Below are positions 1 through 8,733 of a stretch of DNA of 64,000 nucleotides, one piece after another. The notes beneath the pieces are model-generated. The model was not told the origin of the DNA. It ran no database searches and was given only the letters and a program-made list of their open reading frames with translations. Where the stretch lies: the NCBI GenBank assembly GCA_963678215.1, contig OY782758.1:2356001-2420000 (forward strand), written 5' to 3'. Within the stretch, counting starts at the first letter, position 1. Each line of letters opens with the position of its first letter. This stretch comes from Thiobius zoothamnicola (GTDB lineage Bacteria > Pseudomonadota > Gammaproteobacteria > Chromatiales > Chromatiaceae). A program made the position numbers and the translations under genes.

Positions 1-250
1 CTAACGGTTTCCAGCCGTGGATGGTAAGGAAAGGGTGTGTCAGCGTGGCATTGATTTCACGTCCCGAAGTTGTGCGAACGCGAAATACCGGTTTGACGCC
101 ATCGTCAACAAACTGCGTGGGGTGAGCGGATTGGAAGCGGTAATCTGTGGTCAATGTGGCGATGTTTCCATGTCGCCGGACAACCAGATCATCGATTATT
201 TCCAGCCGCCCGGTTGCGGGATCCAGCACCCGACTGCCCGCCATGATGCA
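1..250 (-). other. N-terminal splicing domain of an intein inside dnaB
   Basis: This segment encodes the first 83 residues of a protein-splicing element. Block A begins at Cys240 (CIMAGSRVLDPATG) directly after the P-loop Lys. Block B is visible near the edge as NATLTHPFLT, containing the Thr-x-x-His signature needed for the N-S acyl shift. The insertion point, between the Lys and the Thr/Ser of the P-loop, is the same position as a known DnaB intein class (described in mycobacteria). Whether a homing endonuclease is present cannot be seen because the element continues beyond position 1. Confidence 0.9.
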
Positions 251-967
251 TTTCCCCATGGATGGACGCCCTGCAACGATGATGAGGTCGGCATTTTGCA
301 AGCCAGACGTTTTTTGGTCGAAGTCATGGAAACCTGTCGCCACGCCGGTCAGATCCTTGTCGCTGCTGAACAGTTCTTCGATACGGTCAACCGCTTTTGT
401 GAGCAACTTGGTGACCGGATGGAATTCGGCCCGCCCCTTGGTCAGTTGTTCAGCGATACGGAAAACCTGTACTTCGGCTTCGTCCAGTAATTCATGCACT
501 TTGCGACCAGCGGGCCGATAGCCGCTTTCCGCAATCCGGTTGCCAATCTGGATCAGTTGGCGTATCACCGACCTTTCGCGCACGATCGTGACATAAGCCG
601 GTACATTCGAGGCGACCGGCGTGTCGTCAACCAGTGCACCCAGATAAGCGATGCCGCCGATATCCGCGAGTTGTCCACGCTGCTCCAATTCTTCGGCCAG
701 TGTGACCAGATCGCAAGGGCGATTCTGATCAGCCAGCGCATGAATGCCTTCAAAGATGGATTTATGCTCGCGTCGATAGAAGTCTTCAACAGAGATCATA
801 TCGGCGATTTGATCCCAGGCTTCATTATTGAGCATCAAGCCGCCGAGCACCGCTTGTTCCGCCTGGATGGAGTGGGGCGGGACAGGCAGTCCATCGACAG
901 CGGATTCGGCGAAGCCAGCCAGGTCTTCCAGAGGCGGTAAGTCTTCGTAATCGGGTTCAGTTGACAT
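1..967 (-). CDS. dnaB: Replicative DNA helicase DnaB, 5' part, with an intein in the P-loop (runs off the window)
   Basis: Replicative hexameric helicase that unwinds DNA at the fork. Reading the minus strand from the ATG at 967 gives an open frame to the window edge. Residues 35-150 are the DnaB N-terminal helical domain (PPHSIQAEQAVLGGLML near the start, then EDFYRREHKSIFEGI). The linker and the start of the RecA-like domain follow, ending in the Walker A sequence AGRPSMGK at about residues 232-239. The expected Thr/Ser after that Lys is replaced by Cys240, and the protein continues with about 83 residues that are not helicase but intein. The rest of the intein, the C-extein and the stop lie outside the window. 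Upstream on the same strand is a small membrane-protein gene only 9 bp away. In many gammaproteobacteria dnaB is followed by alr and radA; here those genes lie 4 kb away on the opposite strand, so the order has been rearranged. Confidence 0.95.
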   Translation of the reverse strand, partial: MSTEPDYEDLPPLEDLAGFAESAVDGLPVPPHSIQAEQAVLGGLMLNNEAWDQIADMISVEDFYRREHKSIFEGIHALADQNRPCDLVTLAEELEQRGQLADIGGIAYLGALVDDTPVASNVPAYVTIVRERSVIRQLIQIGNRIAESGYRPAGRKVHELLDEAEVQVFRIAEQLTKGRAEFHPVTKLLTKAVDRIEELFSSDKDLTGVATGFHDFDQKTSGLQNADLIIVAGRPSMGKCIMAGSRVLDPATGRLEIIDDLVVRRHGNIATLTTDYRFQSAHPTQFVDDGVKPVFRVRTTSGREINATLTHPFLTIHGWKPL

Positions 968-976
968 AAGGTGAAT

Positions 977-1435
977 TTAAGAGTTTGCCGTTTTTTGAGA
1001 ATCTTTTGCTTCCCATGGCCATAGCCCGGCTCCACGTTCCGGCGCTTTCTCCATGAAATTGTTGTGGTGTGTGGTGCGTGTGGTGATGAGTGAAATGATC
1101 AGTCCCAAGCCGTAGAACAGCAAATAAAATGGTCCGAGCACTTCAGCTTGTCGCGTATGTAAAGTCTCTTCAGCAACCACAGACACGCCAAACCGGTTCG
1201 GCGTGTAGTCGCCGCCAAAGGTTTTGAAGTAGCCTGCGCTGAAAAGCTGTACATGCCCTAATGACATGGCCGTTCCTAAAATACTTTTGGGCACGTCGGT
1301 GAAGCGCAATATGCCGATATCCCCTGCCCAATGCACTTTGGCACCCAGAACTAGCCCCAGGATGCCGTAGATCAAGCCAATCAGTGTATTGGGTAAAGCC
1401 CAGAGTCTGCGTAAAATCAGTAAGAGAATTTTCAT
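977..1435 (-). CDS. Small membrane protein of unknown function
   Basis: This 152-residue protein has a hydrophobic N-terminal segment (about residues 1-32, LLLILRRLWALPNTLIGLIY) and a second one at about residues 101-118 (GPFYLLFYGLGLIISLIT). It ends in a polar tail containing HHNNFMEKAPER. The conserved-looking stretch EETLHTRQAEVLGPFYLL between them resembles uncharacterised bacterial membrane proteins, but I cannot assign a family. It lies just upstream of dnaB on the same strand (9-bp gap) and downstream of the sigma factor gene. No catalytic motif is evident. Confidence 0.65.
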   Translation of the reverse strand: MKILLLILRRLWALPNTLIGLIYGILGLVLGAKVHWAGDIGILRFTDVPKSILGTAMSLGHVQLFSAGYFKTFGGDYTPNRFGVSVVAEETLHTRQAEVLGPFYLLFYGLGLIISLITTRTTHHNNFMEKAPERGAGLWPWEAKDSQKTANS

Positions 1436-1572
1436 AGCGAGTCACCTGTTTCAAATTGAGCGCCAAAGTCATTCTGTGCAGAGGGTGTTGATGACTTTGA
1501 TGAAGGGTGGATCTTTGCAAAATCCTGGCGGATATATCAGGTCTGTTCGTCAGTACTTAAAGCGTGGTTCGA

Positions 1573-2232
1573 TCAATGGATGTCATGAAAGGCCCGTAAC
1601 GCTTTGCGCAGCGCCTGATTGGCCCGTGAAAGATGAGTCATCACGGATCCTTCCCCACACCCCATGGCGATGGCGGTTTCCCGCGTGCTCAGGCCTTCGC
1701 CGACCCGGTATTCAAAAGCCTGACGTTGGCGTTTGGGTAAGGCTTCAAGCGCGTTCATTAATGCGGTGATGAACGCGTCCTGGTCTTTTTGCCGCTCTGG
1801 TTCCTGATGTGGGCTGGCTGGCGCGGATTCAACAAGATCCCGTGTGTTTTCCGTAAAGGTGATTTTATTGAAAATATGGATGATGCCGTCAGTAATACGT
1901 TGACGGCGTTTTATATCATACAGATGGTTTTGCAGAATGCGGTAAACCAGAGGTCGCCATGCATCGACCGGTTTACGTGAATATTTTTTCTCAACCCATT
2001 TAAGCAGCGTCTCTTGAACAGCTTCCAAGGCATCCTGCTCGCATTTCAGAAAGCGGTAAGCATACCGGTATAGTGGCTGTTCAACCTGCGCAAGGAAATG
2101 TTCGACAGATTCCGGAGCATGGTATGCCGGTGTTTTTGCGCGTCGGCTTTCAGCGGCGACATGTTGATTGGGTTTGGTTGGTTCAGCATCAACCGGCGCG
2201 TCTGAGTGATATTGTGCAAAAGCGGCGTACAC
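1573..2232 (-). CDS. ECF-type RNA polymerase sigma factor
   Basis: A 219-residue sigma-70 family protein. Region 2 lies at about residues 48-85 (FLAQVEQPLYRYAYRFLKCEQDALEAVQETLLK, here in shortened form) with the acidic promoter-opening helix. Region 4, a helix-turn-helix, lies at about residues 165-215 (LPKRQRQAFEYRVGEG, then TRETAIAMGCGEGSVMTHL). There is no region 1 or 3, which is typical of ECF factors. The first 45 residues are low in conservation, and the start used is a GTG without a clear ribosome binding site, so the true start may be further in. No anti-sigma gene is recognisable next to it; the neighbouring membrane protein at 977-1435 lacks an obvious anti-sigma domain. Target genes cannot be inferred. 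Confidence 0.85.
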   Translation of the reverse strand: MYAAFAQYHSDAPVDAEPTKPNQHVAAESRRAKTPAYHAPESVEHFLAQVEQPLYRYAYRFLKCEQDALEAVQETLLKWVEKKYSRKPVDAWRPLVYRILQNHLYDIKRRQRITDGIIHIFNKITFTENTRDLVESAPASPHQEPERQKDQDAFITALMNALEALPKRQRQAFEYRVGEGLSTRETAIAMGCGEGSVMTHLSRANQALRKALRAFHDIH

Positions 2233-2449
2233 GGCTGATTCGGCAGGTATTTGGAGTGCGGTGAAAGGGATATTGAAGGATATAGCACAAGCGGCTATTG
2301 GCGTATAGTGATTTTGTTTCGATAAAAAATGCCCCAGTCAACTGTTAGGGCTTTGGGTTTTTTCGCTGTGTCTCGTGTGTCAGCACAAGGCGGTTTGGTT
2401 GCACATACACCGACATCAGAGTATCAATCGTAAAACTGGCTTTTTCAAG

Positions 2450-2641
2450 TCAAGTTCCCTTCAGTAAAATAATGGGGTTTGAAGGCAGGCTGCTCCAATG
2501 TAGGCATTGTCTACAAAAACACCAGTGCATGAAGAATCCAGCCACCGTAACACCACAGTCTGCGGCCTTCCCTGAGGGTAAATCTTTGATGCGTTCCCAT
2601 TGATCATCCCGTAAAATCGACGACATCACGCCGATGTCCAA
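2450..2641 (-). pseudogene. IS5-type transposase N-terminal remnant
   Basis: The frame begins SSILRDDQWERIKDLPSGKA, then DCGVTVA, which is the usual N-terminus of one IS5-family transposase branch. After about 30 residues the sequence stops matching, and only a short nonsense tail follows. The rest of the element is gone. The remnant sits in the 525-bp stretch (2233-2757) between the sigma factor and the restriction endonuclease. Apart from it and a loose GC-rich repeat followed by T residues near 2330-2365, I see nothing coding there. Confidence 0.6.
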
Positions 2642-2757
2642 AATAAATCCGAATATTTCCCAGGCTGCGCACCACTGCTCATCTAATTAAGAACGCTCCT
2701 TAGTACGATGGTTGTTCTACAGCCTCGTTAGCTGCAAAAAACAACATAGAAAGACAT

Positions 2758-3411
2758 ATGAAACCAACATTGACAATTGAAACTCAGCAAGGAGAGGCAT
2801 CCAAATTTGCGGAGATGGAGACCTCTTACGGCGAGTCCTCCCTTTATGGTGTAACTGACGGAAAAGCTGTTGGAACATATCTTGAGCACAAATTTACCGC
2901 ATACCTTGCAGGCATATATGAGTATGAACAAGGTAATTCCGCATCTGGTATAGACTTCCCTGGTCTCGGAGTTGATATAAAAGTAACCAGCTTTAAGCAA
3001 CCGCAATCTTCCTGCCCTTTTAACTCAGCCTCCCAGAAAATATTTGGGCTTGGTTATCATTTGCTGGTTTTTGTTTATGAGAAGATAGATGATGAGAAAA
3101 ACAAAACTGGTCAGCTAAATATGCAGCACACTATCTTTGTTGAAAAAGAACGTACGGCTGATTTTCAAACCACAAAGGGGCTGCTGGATATTCTGGAACG
3201 AGAGGGAAATAAGGATGATGTTATCGCCTTTATCAACGAAAGGAATTTGCCAGTAGATGAAATTGGCGCAGAACAACTCGCCGATAGAATTATAGAAACA
3301 CCACCTAATCAAGGATATTTGACTATATCGAATGCTCTTCAGTGGAGACTTCAGTATGGCAGGGTTATACAGAAAGCTGGTGAGGTTCCAGGAATTTCAA
3401 GGGTTCGTTAA
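2758..3411 (+). CDS. Type II restriction endonuclease (PD-(D/E)XK-like)
   Basis: This 217-residue protein directly precedes a DNA adenine methyltransferase; the two genes abut with no spacer, so they are almost certainly one restriction-modification operon. A plausible nuclease core is at residues 64-77 (SGIDFPGLGVDIKV): Asp66, then Asp73-Ile-Lys75 spaced like the PD-(D/E)XK metal site. An upstream helix carries Glu43. The rest contains strand-rich segments (LGYHLLVFVYEK). Base composition is visibly more AT-rich than flanking alr and dnaB, suggesting horizontal acquisition. Recognition sequence is not deducible. The function call rests on gene order plus the motif. Confidence 0.7.
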   Translation: MKPTLTIETQQGEASKFAEMETSYGESSLYGVTDGKAVGTYLEHKFTAYLAGIYEYEQGNSASGIDFPGLGVDIKVTSFKQPQSSCPFNSASQKIFGLGYHLLVFVYEKIDDEKNKTGQLNMQHTIFVEKERTADFQTTKGLLDILEREGNKDDVIAFINERNLPVDEIGAEQLADRIIETPPNQGYLTISNALQWRLQYGRVIQKAGEVPGISRVR

Positions 3412-4962
3412 GTGGTAAGAAAATCTATTGATAAATGGCAGTTTGGTGATTTTCAGACGCCAATTGATCTTGCCAGAAAAATTGTTGAAGTTCTGAAACG
3501 GGATTATGGAATCAACCCCGATGTTATTATTGAGCCAACTTGTGGGAGGGGAACTTTTGTTCGCGCATCATGCGAGGGCTTTGAGAACGCAATTGTTCTG
3601 GGCTTCGAGATTAATCCTGAATATGTTAAGGAGGCTAATTTAGCCCTAAAGGATGTTTCTACGGCAAATCATGTAACGGTAAACGAAGCCGATTTTTTCA
3701 ATACCGACTGGAATAAAACCCTCTCTGAACTGCAAGGAAACATCCTTATCATTGGAAATCCTCCTTGGGTTACAAGTAGCGAGTTGGGGCTTATCAATAG
3801 CAAGAATCTTCCCGAAAAATCCAACTTTCAAAAACGGAAAGGTATAGAGGCTATTACAGGATCAGGCAATTTTGATATTTCTGAGTGGATGCTGCTAAAG
3901 CATGTTGAATGGCTATCAAATCGTGCAGGAACGATAGCATTTCTATGTAAGTATTCTGTTGCACGTAAGGTCATGAGGCAAGTTAGGCAGAGCACAAAGC
4001 ATCGTTTCTTCGGACATGTCTATTCAATCGATGCGAAGCTATATTTTGATGCTGCTGTGGAGGCGTGCCTGTTTGTATTAATTGTGGATACTGGGAATGC
4101 TGATTGCGAAGTTTATGAATCATTAGACTCAGTCGCACCTTCATATGTCATTGGTGAGAGGGACGGGTATATTGTCAGTGATGTTAATAACTACGAGAAA
4201 TGGAGGAAATTAAGAGGGCAAGACCTCCGATATATCTGGCGTTCTGGTGTAAAGCATGATTGTTCTAGAGTTATGGAGCTAGAGCCATTAGACGATGGTT
4301 ATAAAAATGGTTTTGGAGAAATAGTGGAATGTGAGGATAAATATATTTATCCCCTATTAAAAGGCTCTGATGTGGGAAATGGGAGAGTAAAAACATATAG
4401 GAAAGTTGCCTTGACAACCCAGAGATCTGTTGGTGAAGAAACCTGCAGAATTAAGGACTTCGCTCCGAAAACATGGGAATATTTAGTAAATAACAGAGAG
4501 CATTTAGATAAGAGGAGAAGTTCTATATACAGGAACAAGCCTGATTTTTCTATTTTTGGTGTGGGTAATTATTCATTCAAGGATTGGAAGATTGCAATAT
4601 CAGGACTATATAAAAAATTGAAGTTTAATATTGTAGGTCCATTAGATGGAAAGACGGTTCTATTCGATGATACTGTAAATTTTTTATCATTCGACACAAA
4701 AGAAGAAGCAGAATTCGTTTATCATTTAGTTACCTCGACTCCTGCACTTGAATTTCTTGAATCAATGGTTTTTTGGGATGAGAAACGCCCGATTACTACT
4801 CGGCTGTTGAGAAGGCTATCAATAAAGGAAATAGCAAGAGAGCTTGGTGAAATAGAACAATATCAACGGTGGGTAGAAGACCAACAGGCTTCTCATACTG
4901 GTCAATTGGAACTAGGTATTGCTGAACAAAGATCCAATTACGATACAGCGCTCAGCAGTTAA
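3412..4962 (+). CDS. Type II DNA N6-adenine (or N4-cytosine) methyltransferase
   Basis: This 516-residue enzyme transfers a methyl group from SAM to an exocyclic amino group in DNA and protects the host site from the upstream endonuclease. Visible motifs are FQTP at residues 14-17, SAM-binding motif I EPTCGRGTF at 41-49, the acidic FEIN of motif II near 65-68, and the catalytic motif NPPW at 116-119. NPPY/NPPW type tetrads mark amino-methyltransferases. The long C-terminal half (about 280-500) is probably the target-recognition region. It starts at a GTG immediately after the endonuclease stop codon, implying translational coupling. An AT-rich hairpin follows at 4981. Confidence 0.88.
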   Translation: MVRKSIDKWQFGDFQTPIDLARKIVEVLKRDYGINPDVIIEPTCGRGTFVRASCEGFENAIVLGFEINPEYVKEANLALKDVSTANHVTVNEADFFNTDWNKTLSELQGNILIIGNPPWVTSSELGLINSKNLPEKSNFQKRKGIEAITGSGNFDISEWMLLKHVEWLSNRAGTIAFLCKYSVARKVMRQVRQSTKHRFFGHVYSIDAKLYFDAAVEACLFVLIVDTGNADCEVYESLDSVAPSYVIGERDGYIVSDVNNYEKWRKLRGQDLRYIWRSGVKHDCSRVMELEPLDDGYKNGFGEIVECEDKYIYPLLKGSDVGNGRVKTYRKVALTTQRSVGEETCRIKDFAPKTWEYLVNNREHLDKRRSSIYRNKPDFSIFGVGNYSFKDWKIAISGLYKKLKFNIVGPLDGKTVLFDDTVNFLSFDTKEEAEFVYHLVTSTPALEFLESMVFWDEKRPITTRLLRRLSIKEIARELGEIEQYQRWVEDQQASHTGQLELGIAEQRSNYDTALSS

Positions 4963-4980
4963 CGAGGTACTGCACTCGGA

Positions 4981-5021
4981 CAAAATAAAGCTGCGTTCGT
5001 TCCTCACTATGCTTTATTTTG
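4981..5021 (+). terminator. Long AT-rich hairpin after the restriction-modification operon
   Basis: Eleven bases at 4981-4991 (CAAAATAAAGC) pair perfectly with 5011-5021 (GCTTTATTTTG) around a 19-nt loop, and weaker pairing extends outward on both sides. It lies 18 bp after the methyltransferase stop and 30 bp before alr, so it probably ends the operon. There is no pure T run. I considered an integron attC site, but no proper outer core heptamer follows. Confidence 0.5.
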
Positions 5022-5051
5022 CCGGTGAGCTTAATCATTGGGAGGAGATTG

Positions 5052-6128
5052 ATGCATTGGAATCCTGTCGCCAAGGTTAATCTGGCCGCTTTGCGGCATA
5101 ATTTTGGGGTGGCGCGCCGCTATGCGCCTGGTGCTAGGTGCATAGCGGTGATCAAGTCCCAGGCTTACGGACACGGTCTATTAGAGGTTGCCAAAGCCCT
5201 GCAGGCTGATGCTGATGCATTTGCGGTGGCCCGATTGAGTGAGGGTGTGCAACTGCGGAAGGCCGGTGTAACGACCCCGGTTTTGTTGTTGGAAGGCGTG
5301 AATGATCGTGATGAGTTGAGGTGTGCCGCGCAAGCGCATTTGCAGATCGTCGTGCATCAAGCGCGCCAATTAGCCCTGCTGTTGGAAAATGAATCGCCAG
5401 TTTCCTTGAGTTGCTGGTTGAAATTGGATACCGGGATGCATCGTTTAGGGATTCCTGCCGCGCAAAGCCATGCTTGCATTACTCAACTGGCATCTTGCGC
5501 CTGGGTTGATGAGATTCGATTAATCACGCATCTGGCGAATGCGGATGATGTGGATGATCCCGCTACGGAGCGGCAATTGCATCAAATGCAGGAGATTTGT
5601 GGTCACTATGCCTTTGAGTGTTCGATTGCTAACTCAGCGGGCGTGCTGGCCTGGTCTCAGAGTCATGCGGATTGGATCCGGCCTGGCTTGATGTTGTATG
5701 GAGCGTCGCCGATGTTGGGCCATTGCGCGGCGGATTATGATTTGCAGCCGATGATGACTTTGCAGGCGAGGTTGATTGTGGTGAGGCCGGTTCGGCGAGG
5801 TGATCCGGTGGGTTATGGTGGCGTTTGGCGAGCGCCGAAGGATGGTGTATTAGGGGTTGTGGGGATTGGTTATGGGGATGGTTATCCGCGTCATATCCAG
5901 TCTGGTGCGCAAGTGTTATTGAAGGGACGGCGTGCGCCAATTGTCGGGCGTGTTTCCATGGATATGTTGACGATTGATTTGAGCGATGTGCCAGCCGAAG
6001 TTGGCGATACAGTGACTTTGTGGGGTGAAGGTTTGCCGATTGGTGAGGTGGCGGTTTGGGCGAACACGATCCCTTATACCTTGATGTGCCAAGTGACGGC
6101 GCGGGTTGAACGGCATTACCATGGCTAG
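5052..6128 (+). CDS. alr: Alanine racemase
   Basis: PLP-dependent interconversion of L- and D-alanine, supplying D-Ala for peptidoglycan; cytoplasmic. The 358-residue length is normal. The PLP lysine is in CIAVIKSQAYGHG near residue 35, a variant of the common VKANAYGHG. PLP phosphate-binding and catalytic regions follow (LDTGMHRLG, SNSAGVL-like ANSAGVLAW, IRPGLMLYG, VGYGGVW with the catalytic Tyr, GRVSMDMLTIDL). I chose the ATG at 5052 because GGGAGGAG lies 4-5 bases upstream; an in-frame start at 5019 would add 11 residues without homology. The gene overlaps radA by 8 bp, implying cotranscription. Confidence 0.95.
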   Translation: MHWNPVAKVNLAALRHNFGVARRYAPGARCIAVIKSQAYGHGLLEVAKALQADADAFAVARLSEGVQLRKAGVTTPVLLLEGVNDRDELRCAAQAHLQIVVHQARQLALLLENESPVSLSCWLKLDTGMHRLGIPAAQSHACITQLASCAWVDEIRLITHLANADDVDDPATERQLHQMQEICGHYAFECSIANSAGVLAWSQSHADWIRPGLMLYGASPMLGHCAADYDLQPMMTLQARLIVVRPVRRGDPVGYGGVWRAPKDGVLGVVGIGYGDGYPRHIQSGAQVLLKGRRAPIVGRVSMDMLTIDLSDVPAEVGDTVTLWGEGLPIGEVAVWANTIPYTLMCQVTARVERHYHG

Positions 6129-7482
6129 AAAATCCTTCTATCAATGTCGTGAGTGCGGCGCACGTTTCCCCAAATGGGCGGGTCAATGCCATGATTGTGG
6201 TGCCTGGAATGCGCTGGTGGAAGCGGCGGAGCCAACGAGGCACCAAGCTGCATCGTTTAAAGGTTATGCTGGAAGTGTTCAATCCGCTGGGATTCGCACT
6301 TTGGATCAGGTGGCGACGGAAGTTACCCAGCGCACATCCAGCGGCATGGCGGAACTGGATCGGGTATTGGGTGGCGGTTTGGCACCGGGTTCCGTGGTGT
6401 TGTTGGGCGGCGACCCTGGCATTGGCAAATCCACTTTATTGACTCAGGCTCTGGCGTCGTTGTCTGAACGGATGTCGGCTTTATACGTCAGTGGTGAAGA
6501 ATCGGCTGAACAAATCAGTTTGCGGGCGCAACGTCTGAATCTGCCGCGTGAAAAATTGCATCTTCTGACTGAGACTTGCGTCGAACGCATCATCGAACTG
6601 GCTCAGCAGCATCAACCTAAGATGTTGGTATTGGATTCCATTCAGACTTTTTATACGGAGATGTTGCAATCCGCGCCCGGTTCGGTGGCGCAGGTGCGTG
6701 AATCTGCCGCCCGTTTGGTGCGGTTCGCCAAACAGACAGGCACCAGCGTTTTCCTGGTGGGACATGTCACCAAAGAGGGTGCTTTGGCCGGGCCGCGTGT
6801 GCTCGAGCATATGGTGGATACGGTCTTGTATTTCGAGGGTGACAGCGGCAGTCAACTGCGTTTGATTCGGGCGATTAAAAACCGTTTCGGTGCGGTGAAT
6901 GAATTAGGCGTGTTCGCCATGACGGATAAGGGCTTGCGCGAAGTGAGCAATCCGTCGGCCTTGTTTTTATCCTGGCATCAGCATCAAGCATCGGGCAGCG
7001 CCGTGTTGGTGACCCGTGAGGGCACCCGGCCATTATTGGTCGAGGTGCAGGCGTTGGTGGACCAAAGCTCCTTGGGTAATCCAAGACGTGTTGCATTGGG
7101 TTTGGAGCAGAATCGTCTGTCCATGCTGTTGGCGGTGTTGCATCGACATGGCGGTATTGCCATGTTTGACCAGGATGTTTTTTTGAATGTGGTGGGTGGC
7201 GTGCGTATCACTGAACCGGCGGCTGATCTGGCCGTGTTATTAGCGGTGTTATCCAGTTATCGGGATCGCGCACTGCAAGGGGAGTTGGCGATTTTTGGCG
7301 AGGTGGGTTTGGCGGGTGAGCTTCGACCAGTGCCCAATGGTCAGGAGCGTTTGCGTGAAGCCGCCAAACATGGTTTCAAACGGGCGATTATTCCACATGC
7401 CAATGCGCCTAAGACACCGATTGACGGCTTGCAGGTTGTTGCGGCGGCCACCATCAGTGAGGCGATTGAGGCGGCGGTTTGA
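6121..7482 (+). CDS. radA: DNA repair protein RadA (branch-migration ATPase)
   Basis: RadA drives branch migration of recombination intermediates. The 453-residue protein has a four-cysteine zinc finger at the N-terminus (CRECGARFPKWAGQCHDCG), Walker A GGDPGIGKST at about residue 97-106, the RadA-specific KNRFG motif (AIKNRFGAVNELG), and a C-terminal Lon-protease-like domain (about 290-450). The ATG at 6121 overlaps the end of alr, and the protein starts MARKSFYQCRECG as in the family. It is followed by a 93-bp spacer and btaA. Confidence 0.95.
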   Translation: MARKSFYQCRECGARFPKWAGQCHDCGAWNALVEAAEPTRHQAASFKGYAGSVQSAGIRTLDQVATEVTQRTSSGMAELDRVLGGGLAPGSVVLLGGDPGIGKSTLLTQALASLSERMSALYVSGEESAEQISLRAQRLNLPREKLHLLTETCVERIIELAQQHQPKMLVLDSIQTFYTEMLQSAPGSVAQVRESAARLVRFAKQTGTSVFLVGHVTKEGALAGPRVLEHMVDTVLYFEGDSGSQLRLIRAIKNRFGAVNELGVFAMTDKGLREVSNPSALFLSWHQHQASGSAVLVTREGTRPLLVEVQALVDQSSLGNPRRVALGLEQNRLSMLLAVLHRHGGIAMFDQDVFLNVVGGVRITEPAADLAVLLAVLSSYRDRALQGELAIFGEVGLAGELRPVPNGQERLREAAKHGFKRAIIPHANAPKTPIDGLQVVAAATISEAIEAAV

Positions 7483-7575
7483 GCCGTGGTTAGTCTTCGG
7501 GTAAATCGCATAAACGCCATCCCTAAAGACGGCGAAATGACATAAAATAAGCGGGTTATTTTTTTTATAGGTTAT

Positions 7576-8733
7576 TTGAAGTTGGAGATCTTAAAGCAAC
7601 GTTTTTTTTCTTCAATCCACGGCGGTAATCTGGTGTACAACGCCTGCTGGGAGGATCCCAGGCTAGATCGTGAGTTGATGGGCTATAACGGAACAAGCCA
7701 TATCGTGTGCATCACTTCCGCAGGCTGTAATGTCTTGGACTACCTGTTGGATGATCCTGCGGCTATTTATTCAGTGGATGTCAACCCACGTCAGAATGCG
7801 CTGCTGGAGTTGAAAAAATCGATATTCAAAAAAGGGACATACGAAGATCTGTGGGCCTTGTTTGGCCAGGGAGCTTCTCCCCACTACCGGGAAATCTATG
7901 CCAAGGTGCGCGACGAACTGTGTGAATGGTCGCAGAATTATTGGGATAAGCATATCCGCTTCTTCGATCCGGGCAAGGGGGCGAAAACCTTTTACTATCA
8001 TGGTTCGGCTGGTATTGCCGCGTGGGCGTTGAAGAACTCAATGTTTACTTTCAAACCCAAGGCTAAGGCGAAAGCATTAACGATTTTTGACGCTGAGACC
8101 ATTGAGCAGCAGCGGGAGATTTTTGATGCGGTCGAAAAGGATATGTGGTCGTCTATCGCCCGTTTGCTGGTGCGTACACCGGTCATCATGGCGATGCTGG
8201 GGGTTCCCACGCCGCAAGTCAGCTTGATTCGCCGGGATTTTCAGGGAGGTCTGTCGGGTTTTATCCGCGCTGCCTTACGTCGGGTTTTCACGGAAATCCC
8301 GATTCACGATAATTATTTCTGGCGCGTTTATTTCACTGGCCATTACACGCCGGATTGTTGTCCGTCTTATCTTAAGCCGGAGAATTTTGATGTGTTGCGC
8401 GAGCGGGTCGGGCGCATCCAGAGTCATACCGACACCATTTCAGGCTTTTTAAGCAAATACCCGGAACAACATTACACCCACTACAACTTGTTAGACCATC
8501 AGGACTGGCTTGCCTGGCGTCATCCTGACTTATTGGGCGAGGAATGGGAGTGGGTTTTCAAGCAGGCCAGCCCCAATGCTCAGGTGCTGATGCGCAGCGC
8601 TGCATTGAATGTGGATTTCTGTAAACCCTGGACGGAAGGTCGGCTGCAATGGAGGCCGGAATTGTCCGCAGCCGCTCATCAACGTTGTCGTATTGGCACC
8701 TATGGATCAACCCACTATGCCGTCATTGCCTGA
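7576..8733 (+). CDS. btaA: BtaA: S-adenosylmethionine:diacylglycerol 3-amino-3-carboxypropyl transferase (DUF3419)
   Basis: First step of betaine-lipid (DGTS) synthesis: transfer of the aminocarboxypropyl group of SAM to diacylglycerol, giving diacylglycerylhomoserine. The 385-residue protein starts with the family pattern NLVYNACWEDPRLDRELM, followed by a SAM-binding segment (IVCITSAGCNVLDYLLDDPA, then SVDVNPRQNALLELK). Later family segments include HDNYFWRVYFTGHY and the C-terminal MRSAALNVDFCKPW. The start is a TTG; no better start is visible. The gene overlaps btaB, so both steps are translationally coupled. DGTS replaces phospholipid under phosphate limitation in bacteria that carry this pair; no Pho box was identified here. 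Confidence 0.88.
   Translation: MKLEILKQRFFSSIHGGNLVYNACWEDPRLDRELMGYNGTSHIVCITSAGCNVLDYLLDDPAAIYSVDVNPRQNALLELKKSIFKKGTYEDLWALFGQGASPHYREIYAKVRDELCEWSQNYWDKHIRFFDPGKGAKTFYYHGSAGIAAWALKNSMFTFKPKAKAKALTIFDAETIEQQREIFDAVEKDMWSSIARLLVRTPVIMAMLGVPTPQVSLIRRDFQGGLSGFIRAALRRVFTEIPIHDNYFWRVYFTGHYTPDCCPSYLKPENFDVLRERVGRIQSHTDTISGFLSKYPEQHYTHYNLLDHQDWLAWRHPDLLGEEWEWVFKQASPNAQVLMRSAALNVDFCKPWTEGRLQWRPELSAAAHQRCRIGTYGSTHYAVIA

Noticed and set aside
4963..5035. The hairpin after the methyltransferase as an attC site, together with GTTAGCT near 2730 as the preceding cassette boundary
   Set aside because: The stem is long, but no GTTRRRY core follows it and the upstream heptamer deviates; a terminator is the simpler reading.
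5629..6282. A 217-codon antisense frame over the alr-radA junction
   Set aside because: Composition is Pro/Ser/His-rich with no homology, a typical shadow of a GC-biased gene pair.
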